From: Paenibacillus sp. HW567
GTDB taxonomy: Bacteria > Bacillota > Bacilli > Paenibacillales > Paenibacillaceae
DNA length: 64,000 nucleotides
Direction of reading: 5' to 3'
Assembly (NCBI RefSeq): GCF_000374185.1
Contig: NZ_KB910518.1
Coordinates: forward strand, 3,794,669 to 3,858,668
The notes under the pieces were generated by a model. That model saw nothing but the letters and a program-made list of their open reading frames with translations, was not told where the DNA came from and searched no databases. The position numbers were made by a program, and so were the translations under genes. Shown piece by piece: positions 43,154 through 54,198 of the stretch (the first letter of the stretch is position 1; each line of letters begins with the position of its first letter).

Positions 43154-45049
43154 CTACCGGTTCAGCAGGCTTCCGACATATTTGAGCAGCTCATTGGCGC
43201 AGATCGGGCAGTAGCCGTGATCGTCGATCAGACGTCTGGACACCTCGTTAATGCGCTTAAGCTGGCTTTCATCCGGTGTTTTGGAGGAGGTGGTGATTTT
43301 GACGATATCCTTCAGGTCAGCAAACAGCTTTTTCTCAATGGCTTCGCGGAGCCGGTCATGATTATTGTATTCGAACTTTTTGCCTTTGCGGGAATAGGCG
43401 GAAATGCGGATCAGAATCTCTTCGCGGAACGCCTTCTTGGCATTTTCGGAAATGCCGATCTGCTCTTCAATGGAGCGCATCAGGCGCTCATCCGGCTCCA
43501 TCTCCTCATCCGTGAGCGGGTCACGGATTTTGGCCCAGTTGCAGAACGCTTCGATGTTGTCGAGATAGTTCTCGAACAGTGTTTTGGCCGATTCCTCAAA
43601 AGAGTAGACAAAAGCCTTCTGCACCTCGCTCTTGGCCAGAATGTCGTATTCCTTGCGGGCAATGGAAATAAAGTTCAGATAACGCTCCCGCTCCTCCTTC
43701 GTAATTGAAGGATGCTGGTCCAGACCGTCCTTGATTGCCCGCAGCACATCCAGCGCATTCATGCACTGCAAATCGCCCTTGATCAGCGCACTGGAAATCC
43801 GGTTGATGACATAACGCGGGTCGATACCGGACATCCCTTCGTCCAGATACTCGGTCTGCATCTCCTTGAGATCGGCTTCCTTGTAGCCCTCGACCTCTTC
43901 ACCGTCGTACATGCGCAGCTTTTTGATCAGATCCATGCCCTGCTTCTTGCTCTCCTTAAGGCGGGTCAGGATGGAGAAAATCGCCGCTGCCCGCAGCGCA
44001 TGCGGGGCAATATGCACATGCTTCATGTCGCTCTGGGCGATCAGCTTGGCGTAGATTTTCTCCTCCTCAGACACTCTGAGGTTATATGGAACCGGCATAA
44101 CGATCATACGCGACTGGAGCGCTTCGTTCTTTTTATTGGAGATGAAGGATTTATACTCCGTTTCATTCGTATGGGCAATGATCATTTCATCCGCCGAAAT
44201 GAGCGCGAACCGGCCTGCCTTGAAATTCCCCTCCTGGGTCAGCGACAGCAGGTTCCAGAGAAATTTCTCATCGCACTTGAGCATTTCCTGGAACTCCATC
44301 AGCCCGCGGTTGGCCTTGTTCAGCTCCCCGTCGAACCGGTAGGCGCGCGGGTCGGATTCTGATCCGAATTCGGTAATGGTGGAAAAGTCGATGCTGCCTG
44401 TCAGGTCGGCAATATCCTGCGACTTCGGATCGGAAGGACTGAAGGTCCCGATACCGACACGCTCCTCCTCCGACAGCAGCACACGCACTACCTTCACCTG
44501 CTCAATGTCGCCGCGGTATTCATTCCTCAGCCGCATCTGGCAGGAGGGGCACAGGTTGCCCTCAATGCGTACCCCAAGCTCCCGCTCAATCTCAGGACGC
44601 AGCTCCAGGGGGATCAAATGCAGCGGGTCCTCATGCATCGGGCAGCCTTCAATCGCATATACCGCACCCGCATCGGTGCGCGAATACAGCTCAAGGCCGC
44701 GCTTCAGCAGCGTAACGATTGTCGATTTGCCCCCGCTGACCGGTCCCATCAGCAGCAATATCCGTTTGCGCACATCAAGCCGCCGGGCCGCGGAATGAAA
44801 ATACTCCTCCACCAGCTTCTCGACGGCACGGTCGAGTCCAAAAATCTCCTGCTCAAAAAACTTATACCTTTTGCGTCCGTTGATCTCTTCAACGCCGTGT
44901 GACTTGATCATGTCGTATACGCGGGAATGAGCCGTTTTGGCGGGAGAGGGGTCTTTTTTCAATAGTTCTATATAGTCCTTGAAGGTGCCGCTCCACGCCA
45001 AACGGTCGTTCTCAGCCCGATACGAAGCTATACGCTCAAATATATCCAT
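43154..45049 (-). CDS. prkA: PrkA serine protein kinase / AAA+ protein
   Basis: A 631-residue cytoplasmic protein. The N-terminal ~400 residues form an AAA+ PrkA domain with Walker A GPVSGGKST (near residue 105); a C-terminal kinase-like domain follows. The start DIFERIASYRAENDRLAWSGTFKDY is typical. In Bacillus subtilis PrkA acts in sporulation and has been described both as a protein kinase and as an ATP-dependent protease. A zinc-like pair CPSCQMRLRNEY near 180 and CPICANELL at the C-terminus are conserved in the family. AGGAGG lies 9 nt before the ATG. spoVR, a frequent partner, is 5.6 kb away. Confidence 0.93.
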   Translation of the reverse strand: MDIFERIASYRAENDRLAWSGTFKDYIELLKKDPSPAKTAHSRVYDMIKSHGVEEINGRKRYKFFEQEIFGLDRAVEKLVEEYFHSAARRLDVRKRILLLMGPVSGGKSTIVTLLKRGLELYSRTDAGAVYAIEGCPMHEDPLHLIPLELRPEIERELGVRIEGNLCPSCQMRLRNEYRGDIEQVKVVRVLLSEEERVGIGTFSPSDPKSQDIADLTGSIDFSTITEFGSESDPRAYRFDGELNKANRGLMEFQEMLKCDEKFLWNLLSLTQEGNFKAGRFALISADEMIIAHTNETEYKSFISNKKNEALQSRMIVMPVPYNLRVSEEEKIYAKLIAQSDMKHVHIAPHALRAAAIFSILTRLKESKKQGMDLIKKLRMYDGEEVEGYKEADLKEMQTEYLDEGMSGIDPRYVINRISSALIKGDLQCMNALDVLRAIKDGLDQHPSITKEERERYLNFISIARKEYDILAKSEVQKAFVYSFEESAKTLFENYLDNIEAFCNWAKIRDPLTDEEMEPDERLMRSIEEQIGISENAKKAFREEILIRISAYSRKGKKFEYNNHDRLREAIEKKLFADLKDIVKITTSSKTPDESQLKRINEVSRRLIDDHGYCPICANELLKYVGSLLNR

Positions 45050-45278
45050 TGCTCGCTGCCTCCTCTTGCGCTCCTACTTGCTCCACCAGCTTTAAAAGTG
45101 TATTACATAACTATGCGGCGAGCCCGGAATAGTTGACCTCTTTTTTGCTGTGCTATAATAGAGAATCGTTAATTTCTCTATCCCGCAGCTCTCCTGCAGC
45201 GAAGCTGTTTTCACGTTCTTCAAGGGGGGGAGCGAAAGCTTGCATATAACTTTAATCTAAGGCGCAGGAGTGACAACT

Positions 45279-46073
45279 ATGGCCGTCAAGCATGAAACGG
45301 AGCTATATGCTCCTTTGAAAAAATTTTTTGAAGGACAAGGCTATGAGATCAAAGGCGAGGTGCGGACCTGCGATTTGGTGGGCATACGGGCGGACGAGGA
45401 GCTGCCGCTGATCGTGGAGATGAAAAAATCGTTCAACCTCGCTCTGCTGCTGCAGGGGGTTGAACGACTGAAGCTTAGTCCGAGCGTCTACCTTGCGGTA
45501 GAACGGGTGCGGGACAAAAAAGGCGCGGTGAACCAGCGCTGGGGCGAACTTACCGGGCTGTGCCGCCGGCTCGGCCTCGGGCTGATCACCGTGGTCTTCT
45601 ACAAGACCAAGGCCCCGCTCGTCGAGGTGCTCGCGGAGCCGGGCGACACGCCGCCTCAGGTCCGCAGCGGCGCGCGGCGGCGCGAGCGGCTGCTCTATGA
45701 GTTCCGCGAGCGCAGCGGGGACTACAACACCGGCGGCAGCACGCGCGTCAAGCTCGTGACGGCCTACCGCGAGAAGGCGCTGCGCGTGGCACTCGCGCTG
45801 CAGGCGGCCGAGGCCGAAGCCGCTCACGCGGCCGGCCTCGCCGGCTCGCGCGCCCAGCTTCGCGGCGCGCCCGGGGCAGAGGCGCGGCGCGGCGTGACTC
45901 CCGCCGAGCTGCGCAAGAGAAGCGGCGTGCCGGGCGCCGCCGCGTTCCTGCAGAAGAACTACTATGGGTGGTTCTTCCGGGTGGAGCGCGGCCGCTACAC
46001 GCTCACGGCCGCCGGAACCGCAGCGCTGATCGAATACGCCGCAATCGCGGAGATCAGCGCGGGCAAGCTGTAG
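45279..46073 (+). CDS. DUF2161 family protein with PD-(D/E)XK-like fold
   Basis: A 264-residue cytoplasmic protein. The N-terminal ~95 residues carry a nuclease-like core: Glu in KHETELYAPLKKFFEGQGY, Asp in TCDLVGI and E-x-K in IVEMKKS, the layout of PD-(D/E)XK phosphodiesterases. The C-terminal third resembles a winged-helix tail (TPAELRKRSGVPGAAAFLQKNYYGWF). Known members are uncharacterised. I chose ATG at 45279 with AGGAG 8 nt upstream over GTG at 45270. The stretch 45640-45935 is clearly more GC-rich than its surroundings, giving many Ala, Arg and Gly codons. It is divergent from prkA. Confidence 0.75.
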   Translation: MAVKHETELYAPLKKFFEGQGYEIKGEVRTCDLVGIRADEELPLIVEMKKSFNLALLLQGVERLKLSPSVYLAVERVRDKKGAVNQRWGELTGLCRRLGLGLITVVFYKTKAPLVEVLAEPGDTPPQVRSGARRRERLLYEFRERSGDYNTGGSTRVKLVTAYREKALRVALALQAAEAEAAHAAGLAGSRAQLRGAPGAEARRGVTPAELRKRSGVPGAAAFLQKNYYGWFFRVERGRYTLTAAGTAALIEYAAIAEISAGKL

Positions 46074-46209
46074 GCCTGCCGCTCCGCACGGCGGACCGCA
46101 CGCCCTTGCGGCACCGTCACCGTAAGGTCCGCTGACCGCCGCGCGTGGTCCCGCCTATCGTCCGCCGGTCTGGAATCTCGCCCCGCTGACGCTCCAGCCC
46201 CTTCAGACA

Positions 46210-46356
46210 CTTTAGCTGCACGCTCTACAGTTAAATAAAGCATTTTAGCATCTCAAGGGAGTTTAACTGCACTCCGTACATATAAATTTACGTTTTTGGC
46301 TGATTAAGGCGCTAACTGCAACATTTAACTGTACCAGCTACAATTAAATGCCCACA
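46210..46356. repeat. Three tandem-like copies of the short interspersed repeat
   Basis: Units start at 46210, 46261 and 46322, each reading TTTA-[AG]-CTG-[CT]-AC-NNNN-TACA followed by an AT-rich TTAAAT-like tail. Spacing is 51-61 bp. They match the cluster at 35661-35978. The 574-bp gap between the DUF2161 gene and bglP contains these units and the hairpin at 46501, and otherwise nothing I can identify. Confidence 0.6.
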
Positions 46357-46500
46357 TCAGGTATTTTCCACCTGAATAATTGCAGGAAATACAGTTATCC
46401 AGAAGCAACTCAGCTTTATACTTGCCCGGATCGCTAAATCCCGCAATATGCGCTGCCCTACGGATTCCTGCACGGCATAATAATCCTTCGCAGCACGCCA

Positions 46501-46550
46501 AAGAGGAGCTGTCCCTTCCGCAAAATATCTGCTTGGGGACAGCTCCTCTT
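46501..46550. terminator. Long hairpin downstream of bglP
   Basis: AAGAGGAGCTGTCCC pairs perfectly with GGGACAGCTCCTCTT (15 bp, 20-nt loop). It lies about 100 nt past the bglP stop on the minus strand. A clear T-run is missing, so it may stabilise or end the transcript. Confidence 0.6.
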
Positions 46551-46647
46551 CCTGCCGTACAAGTGACAACGGTAGGGACGCTGCACAGCCCTAGCCGGTT
46601 ATCACCTTTTTTGAAGATTTAACGGCTTGTCCGCCTGTTAAATCCGT

Positions 46648-48543
46648 TTACGCCCGAACCGTATACAGCAATTCCTTCTCCCTCACTGAAGAGCGGCCTG
46701 CGGACTCGATGGAGTCATACTCCTGAATATTCGTAATGATGACCGGCGTGATGGTGCTGAAGCCTGCTTTTTCAATCTCGGCGAGATCGAATTCCATCAG
46801 CAGGTCGCCGATTGCGACTTTGGTGCCTGCGGCAACCTTCGGCGAGAAATGCAGGCCCTTCAGCTTCACAGTGTCAATCCCGATGTGAATCAGCATTTCA
46901 GCTCCGTTGTCACTGACGAGGCCAATGGCATGGCCGCTCTTGGACAAGGAGAACACCGTCCCGTTAATCGGTGACACCACACGGCCTGCAGATGGCTGAA
47001 TGGCAAAGCCTTTACCCATAATTTCTTCCGAGAACGCCGGATCGTTCACTTCGCTCAGCGGTTTGACTTCACCGGTAATTGGACTGAAAATTTCCTCACT
47101 AACTCTTACCAGCTCGGACGCTGGAGCGGATGCTGCAGACACACTTGCCGCAGCAGCGGAACCCGATACCGCCACCGGCTCAGCTTTTACCTCAGCTTCA
47201 TCTTCAAAGCCCAGAATATAAGTAACGATAGCCGCAACAGCGGAACCAATCAGAAAGCCGATAACCGAATAGACAAAGGTCGCACCCAGAACCATCGGAA
47301 TACCGGAGAGACCGGCAAGACCGCCGATTACATACGCTTTTACTTTGAACAGACTAAGGAAGGCTCCACCCACCGCTCCGCCGACCAGTGCGGCGATGAA
47401 CGGCTTCTTCAGGCGCATGTTCACACCATACATAGCCGGCTCTGTAATCCCCATAAATGCGGTAATACTTGTGGACATCGAAAGAGACTTCAGCTTGGAA
47501 TTTTTTGTTCTCAGGGAGACACCCAGGGCACTGCCTGCCTGTGCAAAGTTAGCCACCATCATGATTGGAATCATGTAGTCATAGCCGAGCTGCGCAATCG
47601 AAGCAATCATAATCGGAATCAAGGCGTAGTGCATCCCTGTAATGATGAGCAGCGACATGGTTCCGCCAAGCAGGAGACCCGCGAAGAGACCCGTATTTTC
47701 GAACAGCCAGCTAATACCTCCGGTAAGGCCGTTCCCGATAATTACGCCGAGCGGACCAACGGCAACCAGTGTAAGCGGCACAATTACAAGCAGTGTGACG
47801 GTTGGAACAATGATCAGCTTAAGCGAAGCGTGCGTTACTTTATCTACCGCTTTTTCCACATAGGAAGCGAGCCATACGGCAATTACAATCGGAATTACGG
47901 AAGACGAATAGGTTGCTGCAACAACCGGCAGCGAAGCAAAGGTAACCTTTTCACCGGATGCCAGCAAGGTTGTAATCGTCGGGTGAAGAATCGCAGCCCC
48001 AATGGCGGCGGCTATATACATATTGCTTCCCAGCTTGCGGGCGGCGCTGACCGCCAGGACGATAGGCAGGAAATAGAAGGCTCCGTCGCCGATAGCCGAG
48101 AGAATCACATAGGTTGAATTGCTTGTTCCCATCCAGCCCATAGCTACCAGAAGCGCCACAATCCCTTTAATCATCCCCGCGCCGGTGATCGCCGGCAGAA
48201 TCGGGGTGAAGATCCCCGAGATAAAGTCAAACAGCTTGCTGAGCGGGTTCCCCTGCTTCTTCTCTACCGCCCCGGAGGACACCTTCTGATCAGGAGAAAC
48301 CTTCATATTACCAACCAGCTCATTGTATACCACAGGCACATCGTTGCCGATGATAACCTGGAATTGCCCTCCGTTAATCATAACGCCCATGACGCCGTCT
48401 GTTTTCTGCAGAGCCGCCTTGTCTGCCCGGTCATTGTCATTAAGATTGAAACGCAGACGTGTCATACAATGGGTAACCTGATCAATATTTTCTTCTCCGC
48501 CTACCAGCTTCAGTATTTCTTTGGACAATGCTTTTTTATCCAT
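46648..48543 (-). CDS. bglP: Beta-glucoside PTS permease EIIBCA (BglP/BglF)
   Basis: A 631-residue membrane transporter that imports and phosphorylates aryl- or oligo-beta-glucosides. The EIIB domain (~1-85) has phosphocysteine Cys26 in THCMTRLRF. The EIIC domain (~105-450) is the membrane channel with about ten hydrophobic segments. An Ala/Ser-rich linker leads to the EIIA domain (~480-631) with the phospho-His in MLIHIGIDTVKLKG. The domain order B-C-A is typical of this family. ATG at 48543 is preceded by GAAGG; GTG at 48555 is an alternative. A LicT-type antiterminator/terminator pair lies directly upstream, so expression needs substrate. Confidence 0.93.
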   Translation of the reverse strand: MDKKALSKEILKLVGGEENIDQVTHCMTRLRFNLNDNDRADKAALQKTDGVMGVMINGGQFQVIIGNDVPVVYNELVGNMKVSPDQKVSSGAVEKKQGNPLSKLFDFISGIFTPILPAITGAGMIKGIVALLVAMGWMGTSNSTYVILSAIGDGAFYFLPIVLAVSAARKLGSNMYIAAAIGAAILHPTITTLLASGEKVTFASLPVVAATYSSSVIPIVIAVWLASYVEKAVDKVTHASLKLIIVPTVTLLVIVPLTLVAVGPLGVIIGNGLTGGISWLFENTGLFAGLLLGGTMSLLIITGMHYALIPIMIASIAQLGYDYMIPIMMVANFAQAGSALGVSLRTKNSKLKSLSMSTSITAFMGITEPAMYGVNMRLKKPFIAALVGGAVGGAFLSLFKVKAYVIGGLAGLSGIPMVLGATFVYSVIGFLIGSAVAAIVTYILGFEDEAEVKAEPVAVSGSAAAASVSAASAPASELVRVSEEIFSPITGEVKPLSEVNDPAFSEEIMGKGFAIQPSAGRVVSPINGTVFSLSKSGHAIGLVSDNGAEMLIHIGIDTVKLKGLHFSPKVAAGTKVAIGDLLMEFDLAEIEKAGFSTITPVIITNIQEYDSIESAGRSSVREKELLYTVRA

Positions 48544-48585
48544 GATGTTGTGCACCTTCGCTTCTGAGTGTATTTTGACAAAAAT

Positions 48586-48648
48586 AAAAACCTAAACACC
48601 GACCAGCGATGCCTCTTGCCCTCATCACCGTTCGTGTTTAGGTTTTGC
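48586..48648 (-). terminator. Conditional terminator in the bglP leader
   Basis: On the minus strand AAACCTAAACAC pairs with GTGTTTAGGTTT and TTATTTT follows. Its 5' arm overlaps the antiterminator sequence at 48641-48667, so the two structures exclude each other. Confidence 0.85.
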
Positions 48649-48667
48649 CTGCTTAGAGTAACAATCC
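48641..48667 (-). promoter_or_regulatory. RAT antiterminator site for bglP
   Basis: The minus strand reads GGATTGTTACT, 8 nt, AGGCAAAACC, the classical ribonucleic antiterminator bound by LicT/BglG proteins. It lies between the licT stop and bglP. Confidence 0.88.
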
Positions 48668-48676
48668 CGTCCACCA

Positions 48677-49528
48677 TTATTCAGTTGAATCATCGTTTCG
48701 TATAATCCGTTCAATATGAATGGTCATATACAGGATTTCTTCCTTGGACAAGACCCGCTTGTAAATTTTGCGTGTGTAATCCGAAATCTTGATCGCACAG
48801 GCATGGGCCTCCGGGTATTGCTTGCTGACCAGCTCATGCAGCGCATGATCCTTGTCCCTGTCTTCAATAGGTGTTCCCTGAACGACCCGCTGCGCAAAGA
48901 ATTTCAGATGCGTAAGGAAGCGGAAGTACCCCAGAGACTCCTCGTCCAGCTCGATAAGAAAGCTTCGCCGTACAATGTTCAGTATGTCCTTTACAATGTT
49001 GGTTATACTCACCGTTTCCCGCATTTCACCGTTCATCTGGGCATTGACCAAATGCATGGTAATGAAAGCGCACTCGTCCTCCGGCAGCAGAACACCAAGC
49101 CTCTCCTCGATGATTTGCAGCGCTTTTAGCCCGATCGAGAACTCCCTGCGGTACATCCGTTTAATCTCCCACAGAAGTGCATTCTTGATTTGAAGCCCCT
49201 GACGGTGGCGGTCGATGGCAAAATGGATATGGTCCGTCAACGAGATATAGATGCTGTCGTGCAGCTTCTCTCCCAGCACCGTCTCGGCGTAGCGGATCAC
49301 TTCATCGGAGCACTCCACATATTCCATCGGAATGTCCGAGAGAAGCGCCATAAGCTTTTGTGATACTTCTTTGTTGTCCAGTGAGAATACCTTCTCAATT
49401 TTGTCCTCATCAATCTCGTCGCCGGCCTGTTTCTTGAAGGCAATCCCGCGTCCCATAACGACCTGTTCCTTCTGGCTGGCGTCCAGCACGGTGACGACAT
49501 TATTGTTGAGTACCTTCGCAATTTTCAT
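48677..49528 (-). CDS. licT: Transcription antiterminator LicT/BglG
   Basis: A 283-residue RNA-binding regulator. Residues ~1-56 form the CAT RNA-binding domain (KIAKVLNNNVVTVLD, then VVMGRGIAFKKQAGD). Two PTS regulation domains follow; PRD1 shows LTDHIHFAIDRHRQG with His residues that are phosphorylation sites, and PRD2 shows the paired His near 205 and the C-terminal MTIHIERI. When beta-glucosides are transported, the protein binds the RAT sites and prevents termination in front of its own gene, bglP and the first GH1 gene. It lies between two RAT sites and so controls itself. Confidence 0.92.
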   Translation of the reverse strand: MKIAKVLNNNVVTVLDASQKEQVVMGRGIAFKKQAGDEIDEDKIEKVFSLDNKEVSQKLMALLSDIPMEYVECSDEVIRYAETVLGEKLHDSIYISLTDHIHFAIDRHRQGLQIKNALLWEIKRMYRREFSIGLKALQIIEERLGVLLPEDECAFITMHLVNAQMNGEMRETVSITNIVKDILNIVRRSFLIELDEESLGYFRFLTHLKFFAQRVVQGTPIEDRDKDHALHELVSKQYPEAHACAIKISDYTRKIYKRVLSKEEILYMTIHIERIIRNDDSTE

Positions 49529-49561
49529 TCCATCACCTTACACCGTCAGAGTAGTAAAATA

Positions 49562-49610
49562 GGCAAAACCAAAACGGGCATTATAAGAACGCCAGTTTCT
49601 GGTTTTGCCT
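49562..49610 (-). terminator. Conditional terminator in the licT leader
   Basis: GGCAAAACC near 49562 pairs with GGTTTTGCC near 49601-49609, with an inner GGC/GCC stem. It overlaps the RAT site at 49601-49629. Confidence 0.75.
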
Positions 49611-49629
49611 GAACTAACAGTAACAATCC
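49601..49629 (-). promoter_or_regulatory. RAT antiterminator site for licT
   Basis: The minus strand reads GGATTGTTACTG, 7 nt, CAGGCAAAACC, matching the LicT target. It makes licT expression self-dependent. Confidence 0.88.
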
Positions 49630-49650
49630 AGTTATTTTACCTGTACCAGC

Positions 49651-49679
49651 ATCTTAGCACATCAACCTGAGGTTGACAA
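49651..49679 (-). promoter_or_regulatory. Promoter of licT-bglP
   Basis: On the minus strand TTGTCA, a 17-nt spacer and TAAGAT lie just upstream of the licT RAT. A cre-like site is placed 9 bp further upstream. Confidence 0.7.
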
Positions 49680-49687
49680 CGTTTTTA

Positions 49688-49701
49688 TGAAAACGGTTTT
49701 T
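49688..49701. promoter_or_regulatory. Candidate cre site upstream of licT
   Basis: TGAAAACGGTTTTT matches 12 of 14 cre consensus positions and lies upstream of the licT promoter. CcpA control is usual for beta-glucoside PTS genes. The central AAAACGGTTTT also resembles a LacI-family palindrome. Confidence 0.45.
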
Positions 49702-49735
49702 TATAGGAGCTGAATTTTAGATTGCCAAGTCGGCA

Positions 49736-49779
49736 TTAGTCGTAGCTGCGGGGAAGGTTTGGACTTCCGGCCGCTGCGC
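49736..49779 (-). repeat. Fragment of the structured intergenic element (copy D, right half only)
   Basis: The minus strand reads GCGGCCGGAAGTCCAAAC then CTTCCCCGCAGCTAC, matching the right motif and the following arm of copies A-C (copy A: GCGGCCGGAAGTCCAAAC, copy C: CCGCAGTTAC). The left half is absent because the GH1 stop codon lies at 49780. Confidence 0.6.
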
Positions 49780-51219
<1,440 letters not shown>

Positions 51220-51223
51220 TTAT

Positions 51224-52699
<1,476 letters not shown>

Positions 52700-52732
52700 T
52701 TATACATTTCAAATGATAGCCAAAAACAAGAA

Positions 52733-52806
52733 AAACCTAAACATATGGCAAAATCATTTGACCCTTCTTACAAAGGCTCAAAATGTTCACCATCAGTTTA
52801 GGTTTT
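52733..52806 (-). terminator. Conditional terminator in the bglA leader
   Basis: AAACCTAAAC (minus strand near 52806) pairs with GTTTAGGTTT near 52733-52742 and TTTCTTG follows. The 5' arm overlaps the RAT. Confidence 0.8.
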
Positions 52807-52830
52807 GCCTGGCACGGCCAGTAACAATCC
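52801..52830 (-). promoter_or_regulatory. RAT antiterminator site for the two GH1 genes
   Basis: The minus strand reads GGATTGTTACTGG, then CCAGGCAAAACC, an excellent LicT target with a GGC/GCC inner stem. Confidence 0.9.
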
Positions 52831-52866
52831 AGAAACGATGTGTTTAAGGATGATTTAATTAACATC

Positions 52867-52895
52867 AGCCTAACACAGCTTTTGAGAAATTTCAA
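52867..52895 (-). promoter_or_regulatory. Promoter of the bglA unit
   Basis: On the minus strand TTGAAA, a 17-nt spacer and TAGGCT lie 37 nt upstream of the RAT and 18 nt past the stop of the aminotransferase gene. Confidence 0.55.
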
Positions 52896-52913
52896 ATCAT
52901 TAATCTGCCCGGC

Positions 52914-54131
52914 TCAGCTTCGCGCCGTGAACTCTGTGACTGCCTCGCTCATCAGATTCATGCCCAGCAGCAGCTCATCCCTGCCCGGATGGCTGAAGTT
53001 GAGGCGGATGCGGCCAGAGCCTCCGCTCACGCTGCACAGCGGTCCGGGCAGGAAGGCTACGCCCTTAGCCAGCGAGGCTTTCAGCAGCGCCATCGCATCC
53101 AGCCCTGCCGGCAGCGAGACCCACAGGAACATGCCGCCTGCCGGCAGATCATAGCTGCTGCTCTTCCAGGCGGGACGCTTGAGCAGCTCAGCCATAAGCT
53201 TCAGCCGGGTGTTGTATTCGCGGTTCAGCAGCGCAATGTGCTCGCGCAGATCGAAGGCCGTCACATCCAGCAGATGGTGCAGCAGCCGCTGGTTCAGGGA
53301 GCTGGACTGCCAGTCGGCCATCTGCTTCGCAGCAGCCATCATGCCGATCAGCTCGCGGCTGCCCGCTGCCCAGCCCGTCCGCAGCGCAGGCGCGACCGTT
53401 TTGCTGAAAGAGCCGATGTAGAGCACATGTCCGCCCTCGCTGACATTCTCCAGCGCATACAGCGAAGGATATTTCACCGACGGACGTTCGGTATATCGCT
53501 GAAAATGCAGATCGCCATAGGAGTCGTCTTCGACAATCAGCACATCATGACTGGTGCACAGCTCCAGCACTTCCTTGCGTCTTGCAAGGCTCCAGAGAAT
53601 ACCGCTCGGGTTGGTAAAGCTCGGCGCGGCAAACAGCATCTTGGGCCGGTGCTGGCGAATCTGCGTCCGCAGATGATCCGGCAGCAGCCCGTCGCGGTCT
53701 CCTTGAACCGGGATAATCACTGCCCCTTGCATCCGCAGCGCTTGCAGAATACCCGGAGAGGTCGGATTTTCCACCAATATACGGTCTCCCGGATCGACAT
53801 ATACCCTGGACAGCAAATCAATCGCTTGTTGACTTCCCGTTGTCAGCAGAACTCCGCCTTCGGCAACAGCTACCCCCTTGGCCTTCAGCCAATCTCCGGT
53901 TAACCATTCCCGCAGCGGACCATACCCTTCAGGATCACCGTATTGCAGCGCCCCGGCATCTGCCGAGATGACTGTGGAGGCCGTCTCTGCAAGCAGCGAC
54001 AACGGAAACAATTCTTCTGCCGGCAGCTCCTCCGCAAGTGAAATCAGCATCCCTCTGCGCGTCTCTTTACGAATGCTCAGAAGCGGTGAAGAGTTCAATG
54101 TATGTGCGCGGGCAGAAAACTCATATTTCAT
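52914..54131 (-). CDS. PLP-dependent aminotransferase (class I/II, LysN-like)
   Basis: A 405-residue fold-type I aminotransferase. The cofactor-binding signature is visible: TTGSQQAIDLLSRVYVDPGD near residue 90, ENPTSPG, the Asp of VEDDSYGDL and the Schiff-base Lys in YIGSFSKTVAPALRTGW near 240. It resembles 2-aminoadipate/aromatic aminotransferases without the GntR-type DNA-binding domain of MocR regulators, which are longer. ATG at 54131 is chosen because GGGGGAAG precedes it; 39 further upstream codons look non-coding. The substrate is not predictable. The gene downstream of the response regulator on the same strand could be co-transcribed with it. Confidence 0.83.
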   Translation of the reverse strand: MKYEFSARAHTLNSSPLLSIRKETRRGMLISLAEELPAEELFPLSLLAETASTVISADAGALQYGDPEGYGPLREWLTGDWLKAKGVAVAEGGVLLTTGSQQAIDLLSRVYVDPGDRILVENPTSPGILQALRMQGAVIIPVQGDRDGLLPDHLRTQIRQHRPKMLFAAPSFTNPSGILWSLARRKEVLELCTSHDVLIVEDDSYGDLHFQRYTERPSVKYPSLYALENVSEGGHVLYIGSFSKTVAPALRTGWAAGSRELIGMMAAAKQMADWQSSSLNQRLLHHLLDVTAFDLREHIALLNREYNTRLKLMAELLKRPAWKSSSYDLPAGGMFLWVSLPAGLDAMALLKASLAKGVAFLPGPLCSVSGGSGRIRLNFSHPGRDELLLGMNLMSEAVTEFTARS

Positions 54132-54198
54132 ACGCTTCCCCCTTTCCCTGGTACCAAGAATATTCCTTGCCGGCCGGCAATATGTCGCTGAACAGGGG

